Origin: Prevotella sp. UBA2746
Lineage (GTDB): Bacteria > Bacteroidota > Bacteroidia > Bacteroidales > Bacteroidaceae
Direction: 5' to 3'
Assembly (NCBI GenBank): GCA_002353555.1
Contig: DEJO01000036.1
Span: forward strand, 9,243 to 67,847
DNA: 58,605 bases
Positions 17,514 to 24,593 of this stretch are shown one piece after another. The position numbers were made by a program, and so were the translations under genes. The notes under the pieces are model-generated. The model searched no databases, had not been told where the DNA came from, and was given only the letters and a program-made list of their open reading frames with translations. Position 1 is the stretch's first letter, and every line of letters starts with the position of its first letter.

Positions 17514-19379
17514 ATGAAGAAGGTTTTACTTTCACTGATGCTCCTCGTGGCTTGCATTGCCACGGAAGCCAAAGTCATCAAGATAACCTTGACAGACGGC
17601 ACCTACAAGGTGTTCACCAGTTCGGAACTCTCTGCCATCGACTTCAAGGACGACGGCACCCTGCTCATCACGACCTACGACGGTCAGCAGCTGCCTGCAC
17701 TTGCAGCCGACTTTGACCAGGTCTCCGTCGGTGACGAAGCTACCTTCAGCGAGGAGTTCAACGACACGCTGAGCTTCAACATCGATGCCGACGGCATACC
17801 TGTAGACCTCAAGTCGAAGCGTCCCATCGTGAAGATGAACTACGTGTACCCCAGCACCGACCCCTTCGGTGAGCCCGTCACCCTGAGCGGCACCATCCTC
17901 GTTCCCGACAACATCTGGAAGGGCGAGGCAGCCAGCGAGGGCATCCTGATGGTGAACCACTACACCAAGTTCCATCGCGACGAGGCTCCCACCATCAGCA
18001 ACGGCGAGCTGGAGAACATGCTGCTTGCCAACCCTCTGAACCCCAATTACATCATCGTCGAGAGCGACTTCTACGGCTTCGGCTCTACAGTACGCTTCCC
18101 ACAGGCTTTCATGCAGGGCATGGTCAACGCGCGTGCCTCGCTCGACGGACTGTTGGCTGCCCGTGAGCTGCTCGATGCCAAAGGCTTCCAGTACGGTCCG
18201 CTCTTGTTCAACATCGGTTACTCCAGCGGCGGCTTCGATGCCCTGGCATCCCAGAAGCTCCGCGACAAGGAGTATGCAGACCGCATCTCGTTCGACAAGA
18301 CGTTCTCCGGCGGCGGTCCTTCCGACGTTCGTGAGGCCTATCGCCAGTATGTAGAGGTCGACTCTACGGCCTACAACGCAGTGCCCCTGCTGCTCATGGT
18401 GTGCACCAACGAGACTCAGAAGCTGAACATTCCCTACAGCGAGGTGTTCCAGCCCTACATCTGCGACCGCATCGACGAGTTGATCCTCTCCAAGGCCTAC
18501 TCTTCGTGGCCTGTATGCGACATCATAGGACGTGAGAAGAAGATTCACGAGATACTGTCCGACACCTACTGCGACCTGAAGTCTCCTGAGAGCAAGTTCA
18601 TGCAGGAACTCTTTGCCAGCTTCAGCATGACCAACGACGACTGGACGCCAGACCCCTCGCAGCGCATCTACCTCTTCCACTCGCGCGGCGACGACTACGT
18701 GCCCATCCAGAGTGCACGCCCCATGATAGAGTTCCTCCGCAGCAAGGGCTTCGAACCCAGCATCATTCCCGGCAGGACGAACCTGCAAACCAACTTCGTG
18801 GTGCGCGACATGGGCCACCTTTCGGCAACCCTCGTCTACTTCATCCAGACCTTGGCGGCTATCAAGGCATGGCCTCTCATGTACCGCGACGGACAGCTGA
18901 ACCCGATCTATCAGTCGCTCGTCAGCCAAGATGTTGACATCGTGGCTCAGATGCGGCAGCTCGACGCCATGGGCATCGACTGCCGAAGCATCGCCAAGTC
19001 TATCGTGAACAAGATTGCCGGCGGCGAAGGCGGCGAAAGCGGTGAAGGCTCATCGATAGACATGATGACCGTAGCCATGCTCCTGCAGCAGCAACTGGAG
19101 AAAGCCGGCATCACCCAGGAGGAACTCTTTGAGATGACGTCAGACTCTGGCATAGACCTGGGGCAGTTCATCTTCGACCTCATTGTCTATTTCAGCGAAC
19201 AGCCCGAAACGGATGGCGACGACACGCAGACCATTGACGAGGAAGAAGATTCCACCGAGCAACAGCCGGCACCTGCCAGGCGTGCGGCACGTCTCATCAA
19301 GGCGCTCAACACCACGTCTACTCCTGTAGCCAACTACGAGCAGCAGCTGCGCAACTGGCTGAAAGACTACCTGAAGTAA
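17514..19379 (+). CDS. Secreted alpha/beta hydrolase (secretory lipase-like)
   Basis: 621 aa. The signal peptide MKKVLLSLMLLVACIATEA is followed by a short beta domain (KVIKITLTDGTYKVF) and an alpha/beta hydrolase fold. The nucleophile elbow GYSSGG is at about residue 239; the likely acid is the Asp of SRGDDYVP and the likely base the His of DMGHLSA. The layout resembles the secretory lipase family. A Gly/Glu-rich linker and a C-terminal helical region with acidic TDGDDTQTIDEEED follow. Esterase or lipase substrate unknown. It is the second gene of a unit bracketed by palindromic repeats A and B; high GC and codon use match the core genome. Confidence 0.8.
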   Translation: MKKVLLSLMLLVACIATEAKVIKITLTDGTYKVFTSSELSAIDFKDDGTLLITTYDGQQLPALAADFDQVSVGDEATFSEEFNDTLSFNIDADGIPVDLKSKRPIVKMNYVYPSTDPFGEPVTLSGTILVPDNIWKGEAASEGILMVNHYTKFHRDEAPTISNGELENMLLANPLNPNYIIVESDFYGFGSTVRFPQAFMQGMVNARASLDGLLAARELLDAKGFQYGPLLFNIGYSSGGFDALASQKLRDKEYADRISFDKTFSGGGPSDVREAYRQYVEVDSTAYNAVPLLLMVCTNETQKLNIPYSEVFQPYICDRIDELILSKAYSSWPVCDIIGREKKIHEILSDTYCDLKSPESKFMQELFASFSMTNDDWTPDPSQRIYLFHSRGDDYVPIQSARPMIEFLRSKGFEPSIIPGRTNLQTNFVVRDMGHLSATLVYFIQTLAAIKAWPLMYRDGQLNPIYQSLVSQDVDIVAQMRQLDAMGIDCRSIAKSIVNKIAGGEGGESGEGSSIDMMTVAMLLQQQLEKAGITQEELFEMTSDSGIDLGQFIFDLIVYFSEQPETDGDDTQTIDEEEDSTEQQPAPARRAARLIKALNTTSTPVANYEQQLRNWLKDYLK

Positions 19380-19417
19380 CAGGACATCTGTGCCGTAGAC
19401 ATCTCTACGGACAGCAA

Positions 19418-19469
19418 GAAAGAGAGAGGGGCGACCAACGACGACCGTTGGCTCCCCTCTTTCTCTTTT
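19418..19469 (+). terminator. Strong terminator after the secreted hydrolase
   Basis: A long stem (AGAGAGGGG.GACCAACG against CGTTGG.TCCCCTCTTTCTC) with a small loop and TTTT behind, 40 bp past the stop. Confidence 0.8.
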
Positions 19470-19478
19470 GTCATTTAC

Positions 19479-19718
19479 TCAACTTTCGGAAGTTCTTTCC
19501 AAAGGAAAGCGACTTAAAGTCGAGCGGAGCGAATGAAGAAGTAGTTAAAATGGAGTTATCGCTTCGCTTAGGGAGTTCTTTGCAAGCAAAGCGACCAAAG
19601 GTCGAGCGAGAGGTCGATAGGTTTATCAACTTGAAACTCTGCATGCGAAACTAATGACTTCTAACTCCCTCTAACTCCCTCTAACTCCTTCTAACTCCCT
19701 CTAACTTCCGAAAGTCGA
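19479..19718. repeat. Palindromic GGAGTTAGA repeat element, copy B
   Basis: Begins TCAACTTTCGGAAGTT and ends with its inverted copy, next to CTAACTCC units. It carries the same core as copy A (GAGGTCGATAG, TTTATCAACTTGA, CTCTGCATGCGAAACTAATG). It is longer because its left arm contains extra small hairpins (CTTTCCAAAGGAAAG, CTTTGCAAGCAAAG). Confidence 0.85.
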
Positions 19719-19785
19719 CTATATAAATAAGGTGTAGAAAATGAGAAAAGCAGGCTACTCTTATGGATGTTTTTTTATTTTGAAG

Positions 19786-20157
19786 AAACCCTTCACAAGT
19801 CTGTAACCGTATGATACTCAGCAGTTTACTGTGAATGGTTTGTAATCTGACGCTTGCAGGAACCTCTTGTTGCTATTACACTCGTTTTCTTGTGCAACAT
19901 AAGTGCTTGTAATTCAGCAAATTGCCAACCTAAAACCTTTTGACACGTGTCGGAAACGTTTCTGACACGTGTCAAAAGGTTTTCTGACACGTGTCAAAAG
20001 TTGCAGGAAGCGGTAAATGGTGACTTCAAGACTGCCAAGTCATAAAAGGAATTGTTGTGGCAAGTCGGCCGATGATGTGTCATGGCTTGCCGATGTTTTA
20101 TAAACCCTTCACAGCATCTTACTGTCTGTCAATTGGTTACGGCGCTGTGAAGGGTTT
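19786..20157. repeat. Element bounded by AAACCCTTCACA / TGTGAAGGGTTT
   Basis: The left end AAACCCTTCACA (19786-19797) with GTAACC nearby is mirrored at the right end by GGTTAC and TGTGAAGGGTTT. Partial inner copies exist: TGTGAATGGTTT near 19830, and a perfect 14-bp hairpin between 20102-20115 and 20144-20157. It is non-coding and looks like a miniature mobile or palindromic repeat. Confidence 0.6.
19942..19995. promoter_or_regulatory. Three GACACGTGTC palindromes at exact 22-bp spacing
   Basis: Perfect 10-bp palindromes at 19942-19951, 19964-19973 and 19986-19995. The 22-bp period puts all three on the same DNA face. The 12-bp spacers (GGAAACGTTTCT, AAAAGGTTTTCT) are themselves nearly palindromic. 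It could be an operator array or a repeat cluster. Confidence 0.5.
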
Positions 20158-20247
20158 CGTCTAAGTCGCTGTGCTGTATAAATAGAGGTGGTTTGGACTG
20201 TAAATGGGTGGTGGAGCCAGGCTTGCCGTTTGTCAAAAACAGGTTTA

Positions 20248-20430
20248 ACTTTCACTTTGCTCTGAAAAGTAACGATTCTTTGTCAAAGTGGAAATCAATA
20301 GGAATATTCATTCTTGCTTATGTTTACAAAATGATAGTATAAATAAAATATTATATTCAAAGTGTTAATACAACAGCTAAAATGCAAAACATAAGTTGTA
20401 ATTTTGCAGTCGAAACGTTTCAAAGTGACA
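20248..20430 (+). promoter_or_regulatory. glnK upstream element, copy 2 of the nitrogen-unit element
   Basis: Ungapped partner of 13451-13633 near gltB. The dyad core is TTTCACTTTG ... CAAAGTGGAAA (20250-20293), followed by the CAAAATGATAGT block and the -7 box TAATTTTG at 20399-20406. It is likely the binding region of a nitrogen-responsive regulator; the regulator is not identified here. Confidence 0.7.
20399..20406 (+). promoter_or_regulatory. glnK-amtB promoter -7 box
   Basis: TAATTTTG followed by CA, 67 bp before the glnK ATG. No clear -33 TTTG. Confidence 0.65.
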
Positions 20431-20472
20431 ATTAAAAGGTAAAAGAGTAAGAAGGTAAAAAAGTAAAAAGGT
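20431..20472 (+). repeat. GGTAAAAGAGTAA simple-repeat leader of glnK
   Basis: A run of AAAAGGTAAAAGAGTAAG-type units ends at the glnK ATG. Almost the same run precedes the outer membrane protein gene at 22104-22151. Confidence 0.7.
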
Positions 20473-20820
20473 ATGAAAAAGATTGAAGCAATTATCCGCA
20501 AGACCAAGTTTGAGGAGGTCAAGGAGGCTCTGCTCTCGTCGGACATCGACTGGTTTGAGTACCACGATGTGCACGGTATCGGGCAAAGCCGTCAGGAACG
20601 CATCTACCGTGGCGTGCAGTATTCCACGGATGTCATAGAACGGGTAGCCATAACGATTGTCTGTCGCGACGTGATACTTGCCCCGACAGTAGACGTGATA
20701 TTGCAGGTTGCCCACACGGGTGAGATAGGCGACGGTCGCATTTTTGTCAGCGACGTCATAGACACTTATTCCATCCGTACGGGTGAGCACGGCGACACGG
20801 TGCTGAAAGACAGGAAATAA
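20473..20820 (+). CDS. glnK: PII nitrogen regulatory protein
   Basis: 115-aa PII trimer subunit that reports 2-oxoglutarate/ATP/ADP status and gates the ammonium channel. Seen: MKKIEAIIRKTKFEEVKEAL, a T-loop with the tyrosine in RIYRGVQYSTD, the B-loop HTGEIGDGRIF, and the C-loop SIRTGEHGD. It sits 29 bp before amtB, the classic glnK-amtB pairing, so complex formation with AmtB is expected. Whether it is covalently modified cannot be told from sequence. Confidence 0.93.
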   Translation: MKKIEAIIRKTKFEEVKEALLSSDIDWFEYHDVHGIGQSRQERIYRGVQYSTDVIERVAITIVCRDVILAPTVDVILQVAHTGEIGDGRIFVSDVIDTYSIRTGEHGDTVLKDRK

Positions 20821-20849
20821 TAACAACTACAACGCAAAAACGAAAGAAT

Positions 20850-22103
20850 ATGAAAGAAATAGGATTATCACTTGATACGGTATGGATGTTGCTGGCTGCC
20901 ATGCTGGTGTTCTGGATGCAGCCGGGGTTTGCCCTGTGTGAGGCTGGTTTTACGCGCAGCAAGAACACGGCTAACATCCTGATGAAGAACTTTGTGGACT
21001 TTATGTTCGGGTCGCTGCTCTTCTTCTTTGTGGGCTTCGGCTTGATGTTCGGTTCCGAGGGTGCTGGTTTCGCCGGTGCTCCCAACTGGGGCGACCTGTC
21101 ATTCTATAAGGGCAGCCTGCCCGTGGAAGGATTTCTGATCTTCGAGACGGTCTTCTGTGCCACCTCTGCCACCATCGTCAGCGGTGCAATGGCAGAGCGT
21201 ACGAAGTTCTCGATGTACCTGGTTTATTCAGCTTTCATCTCGCTCATCGTCTATCCGATAGAGGGTCATTGGACGTGGGGCGGCGGCTGGCTTTGCGACG
21301 ACAGTGCCGACGGGTTCATGATGACCACGTTCGGCGACGTGTTCCACGACTTTGCCGGCTCTGCCATCGTGCACAGCGTGGGCGGCGTGCTGGCGCTTGT
21401 CGGTGCAACGGCTCTCGGCGCCCGTCGCGGCAAGTATGGTGCCGACGGCAAGAGCCATGCCATCCCCGGTCACAACCTGACGCTGGCGTCGCTGGGCGTG
21501 TTCATCCTGTGGATGGGGTGGTTCGGCTTCAACCCCGGTTCGCAGCTGGCAGCCAGCGGCGAGGTGAACCGCGTAGCCATCAGCCACGTCTTCCTGACGA
21601 CCAACCTCGCCGCCGTCGCCGGCGGCACAGCCACCATGTTCGTGACGTGGATGAAGTATGGCAAGCCGTCGCTGTCGCTGACGCTCAACGGCGTGTTGGC
21701 AGGACTGGTGGGCATCACGGCAGGTTGTGACCTCGTCTCGCCCGTCGGTGCCGTCGTCATCGGACTCGTCTGCGGCGTGGTGCTCGTCTTTGCCATTGAG
21801 TTCATCGACCACAAGCTGCATATCGACGACCCGGTGGGAGCTTCCTCCGTTCATGGTGTCTGCGGCATCCTCGGTACGCTGATGACGGGTCTGCTCTCTA
21901 CGAGCAACGGAGCTTTCTATGGTCACGGCTGGGGATTCTTCGGTGCCGAGTGTTTCGGCATATTGGTCATCGACCTCTGGGCAGCCCTCTGCGGCTTCGT
22001 CCTCTTCTTCGGCATCAAGAAACTGCACGGCCTGCGCGTCAGTGCCCGTGTCGAGGATGAAGGACTGGACATCTATGAGCACGGTGAGGCGTGCTATAAC
22101 TAA
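20850..22103 (+). CDS. amtB: Ammonium transporter
   Basis: 417 aa, about 11 membrane helices, an ammonium channel of the Amt/Mep/Rh family. Seen: the N-terminal WMQPGFALCEAGFTRSKN motif, HDFAGSAIVHSVGG with the first pore histidine, and SSVHGVCGILGTL with the second. Ammonium taken up here feeds GlnN and GltBD. Second gene of the glnK unit; a 48-bp repeat spacer leads to the next gene. Confidence 0.95.
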   Translation: MKEIGLSLDTVWMLLAAMLVFWMQPGFALCEAGFTRSKNTANILMKNFVDFMFGSLLFFFVGFGLMFGSEGAGFAGAPNWGDLSFYKGSLPVEGFLIFETVFCATSATIVSGAMAERTKFSMYLVYSAFISLIVYPIEGHWTWGGGWLCDDSADGFMMTTFGDVFHDFAGSAIVHSVGGVLALVGATALGARRGKYGADGKSHAIPGHNLTLASLGVFILWMGWFGFNPGSQLAASGEVNRVAISHVFLTTNLAAVAGGTATMFVTWMKYGKPSLSLTLNGVLAGLVGITAGCDLVSPVGAVVIGLVCGVVLVFAIEFIDHKLHIDDPVGASSVHGVCGILGTLMTGLLSTSNGAFYGHGWGFFGAECFGILVIDLWAALCGFVLFFGIKKLHGLRVSARVEDEGLDIYEHGEACYN

Positions 22104-22151
22104 GGAAAGGTAAAAAGGTAAAAGAGTAAAAAGGGTAAAAAAGTAAAGGAT
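22104..22151 (+). repeat. GGTAAAAAGG simple-repeat spacer
   Basis: Tandem GGTAAAAAGGTAAAAGAGTAA-like units fill the gap between amtB and the next gene, matching the leader of glnK. The strand is set by the downstream gene. Confidence 0.65.
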
Positions 22152-22856
22152 ATGAAAAAGATGATGATATTGGCATGGGGGCTGGTGCTGGGCGGCACCG
22201 CCCTTGCACAAGACATAATAGAGACGACCATCAAGACCGACTTCGTGAACGAATACGTCTGGCGAGGACAGAAGCTGGGCGACGTGGCGGTGCAGCCTAC
22301 ACTCGGCATTGGCTACAAGGGATTGAGCCTGACGGCATGGGGCAGCTACGGACTGTCGAACAAGGACGACGTGAAGGAGTTTGACCTGACATTCGCCTAC
22401 AGCGTGGGCAGGCTGAACATCGGCATCACCGACTATTGGTTCAGCGAGGGGCTCGACCCCGACAGGCGCTACTTCAAGTATGATGCACATGGCACCAACC
22501 ATGTCTTTGAAGCCAACGTAGGTTATGACTTCGGATTTGCCTCCTTGCAGTGGTATACGAACTTTGCCGGTAACGATGGTACCAACAAGAGCGGGAAACG
22601 GGCTTACAGTAGCTACTTCGAAGCCTCCGTACCTTTCAGGCTTGTCGGCGTAAGCTGGGTAGCCACGGCTGGTGCCGTGCCGTATGCCACCACGTCATAC
22701 GGCACCAACGGGTTTGCCGTCACCAACCTGTCGTTGCGGGCAACAAAGGACATCAAGGTGACAGACTCGTTCTCCATACCCCTCTTCGGACAGCTGACGG
22801 GAAACCCCTGTTCGCAGAAAGCATACCTGGTTTTCGGGTTTACACTGCAACCATAA
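22152..22856 (+). CDS. Outer membrane beta-barrel protein (TorF-like putative porin) of the glnK-amtB unit
   Basis: 234 aa with signal peptide MKKMMILAWGLVLGGTALAQ and alternating beta strands. The early EYVWRGQKLGDVAVQPTLG segment is typical of TorF-type barrels. It follows amtB within 50 bp on the same strand and a terminator comes after it, so it belongs to the ammonium uptake unit. A role in letting ammonium or small nitrogenous solutes across the outer membrane is inferred from context only. Confidence 0.75.
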   Translation: MKKMMILAWGLVLGGTALAQDIIETTIKTDFVNEYVWRGQKLGDVAVQPTLGIGYKGLSLTAWGSYGLSNKDDVKEFDLTFAYSVGRLNIGITDYWFSEGLDPDRRYFKYDAHGTNHVFEANVGYDFGFASLQWYTNFAGNDGTNKSGKRAYSSYFEASVPFRLVGVSWVATAGAVPYATTSYGTNGFAVTNLSLRATKDIKVTDSFSIPLFGQLTGNPCSQKAYLVFGFTLQP

Positions 22857-22868
22857 TCTTTTCCAGGT

Positions 22869-22901
22869 GCCTCTCTTCCGCCCCGTCAGCAGAAGAGAGG
22901 C
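22869..22901 (+). terminator. Terminator of the glnK-amtB unit
   Basis: The 10-bp perfect stem GCCTCTCTTC/GAAGAGAGGC has a 13-base loop, 12 bp past the stop; a short TT follows. Confidence 0.7.
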
Positions 22902-22902
22902 T

Positions 22903-22956
22903 TAAAACATCCAATCCCAAACAACCAATCCCCCAAACGACCAAACAACCAAACAG
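22903..22956 (+). repeat. CAAACAACC/CCAATCCC simple-repeat leader of pyrG
   Basis: Repeated CCAATCCC and AAACAACCAAAC units run up to the pyrG ATG, the same family as the dapF leader. Confidence 0.6.
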
Positions 22957-24579
22957 ATGCAGACAAAGTATATCTTTATTACGGGCGGCGTGACCTCGTC
23001 ACTGGGCAAGGGCATCATCTCGGCTTCGCTGGGCAAGCTGTTGCAGGCACGCGGCTACAGGATCGCCATCCAGAAGTTCGACCCCTACATCAACATCGAT
23101 CCCGGTACGCTGAACCCATACGAGCACGGAGAGTGCTACGTCACCGCCGACGGCATGGAGACCGACCTCGACCTGGGACACTACGAGCGCTTCACCGGCA
23201 TTGAGACCACACGCGACAACAGCGTCACCACAGGACGCATCTACCTGAGTGTCATCGAGCGTGAACGGCGCGGCGACTATCTGGGGAAGACCATCCAGGT
23301 GGTTCCGCATATTACGGATGAAATCAAACGGCGCATCCTGCTGAAGGCTTCGAAGCAGGAGCTGGACTTCGTCATCACGGAGATAGGCGGAACCATCGGC
23401 GACATCGAGAGCCAGCCTTTCCTGGAATCCATCCGACAGCTGCGATGGGAACTGGGACCACGGCGGGCACTGAACGTACACCTGACCTTGGTGCCCTATC
23501 TGGCAGCAGCTGGAGAGCTGAAGACCAAACCCACGCAGACCAGCGTGAAGCAGCTGCAAGGGCTGGGCATACAGCCGGAGGTGCTGGTGCTGCGCACCGA
23601 GCATGAGCTGAGTGACAGCCTGCGGTCGAAGGTGGCACACTTCTGTAACGTCGACATGGATGCCGTCATCCAGAGTCAAGACCTGCCCAGTATCTATGAG
23701 GTGCCTGTCAACATGCAGCAGCAGGGACTGGATGCCATCTGCCTGAAGAAGCTGGGCGTAGAGGTGGGGGAGACTCCGGCGCTCGGTCCTTGGCGCGACT
23801 TCCTGGAGCGCCGCCGGCAGGCTGTGCGTGAGGTGACCGTCGGACTGGTGGGCAAGTACGACTTGCAGGATGCCTATAAGAGCATACGCGAAAGCCTTGC
23901 CCATGCAGGAACATATAACGGATGGAAGGTGAAGACGGTTTTCGTCAACAGCGAAGACCTGACGAAAGACAACGTCGGTAGCCGGCTGGACAGCATGGCT
24001 GGCATCGTAATCTGTCCGGGCTTCGGGTGCCGGGGCACGGAAGGCAAGCTGCTTGCGGCGGAATATGGGCGCACCCACGACATTCCCACGTTTGGCATCT
24101 GCCTCGGCATGCAGATGATGGTCGTCGAATTTGCAAGGAATGTGTTGGGACTTCAGAATGCCAACAGTACGGAATTGGACCGTTCGACAGCATATCCTGT
24201 GATTGACCTGATGGAAGGGCAGAAAGGAGTAACACAGAAAGGGGGAACGATGAGGCTGGGAGCCTACGGCTGCGAACTGAAGGAAGGCAGCCGTGCCTGT
24301 CAAGCATACGGCGGGGAAAAGCAAATCAAGGAGCGACACCGTCACCGTTACGAGTTCAACAATGCTTATAGGCAGCAATACGAGTCGGCAGGGATGAAGT
24401 GTGTGGGCATCAATCCCGACAGCGGCTTGGTGGAGATTGTCGAGATACCCGACAGACAATGGTACATTGGCACACAGTTCCACCCCGAATACTCGTCAAC
24501 GGTATTGCATCCGCATCCGTTGTTCATGTCGTTTGTAAAGGCCTGTGGTTTTAACTCCCCTTTAACTCCCCAAATATAA
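22957..24579 (+). CDS. pyrG: CTP synthase
   Basis: 540 aa; makes CTP from UTP with glutamine as amide donor. The N-terminal synthetase domain (KYIFITGGVTSSLGKGI, QKFDPYINIDPGTLNP, EIGGTIGDIES) is followed by a class I glutamine amidotransferase domain with the nucleophile in FGICLGMQ and the His/Glu pair in FHPEYSS. Length is normal. First of three consecutive plus-strand glutamine-dependent enzymes (pyrG, purF-like, asnB), all within 70 bp of each other. Confidence 0.97.
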   Translation: MQTKYIFITGGVTSSLGKGIISASLGKLLQARGYRIAIQKFDPYINIDPGTLNPYEHGECYVTADGMETDLDLGHYERFTGIETTRDNSVTTGRIYLSVIERERRGDYLGKTIQVVPHITDEIKRRILLKASKQELDFVITEIGGTIGDIESQPFLESIRQLRWELGPRRALNVHLTLVPYLAAAGELKTKPTQTSVKQLQGLGIQPEVLVLRTEHELSDSLRSKVAHFCNVDMDAVIQSQDLPSIYEVPVNMQQQGLDAICLKKLGVEVGETPALGPWRDFLERRRQAVREVTVGLVGKYDLQDAYKSIRESLAHAGTYNGWKVKTVFVNSEDLTKDNVGSRLDSMAGIVICPGFGCRGTEGKLLAAEYGRTHDIPTFGICLGMQMMVVEFARNVLGLQNANSTELDRSTAYPVIDLMEGQKGVTQKGGTMRLGAYGCELKEGSRACQAYGGEKQIKERHRHRYEFNNAYRQQYESAGMKCVGINPDSGLVEIVEIPDRQWYIGTQFHPEYSSTVLHPHPLFMSFVKACGFNSPLTPQI

Positions 24580-24593
24580 AACAAACGACCAAT

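Larger units (their letters stand above)
19719..20247. other. Intergenic region made of two further repeat structures
   Basis: No gene seen on either strand. It carries the AAACCCTTCACA-bounded element (19786-20157) with the GACACGTGTC triplet inside it. Confidence 0.6.

Noticed and set aside
17532..18929. 465-codon frame antisense to the secreted hydrolase
   Set aside because: A shadow of a GC-biased gene; the sense frame has a signal peptide and a hydrolase triad, and the antisense one shows no family motif.
22999..24483. 494-codon frame antisense to pyrG
   Set aside because: The sense strand is an intact CTP synthase; the antisense product has no motif or promoter.
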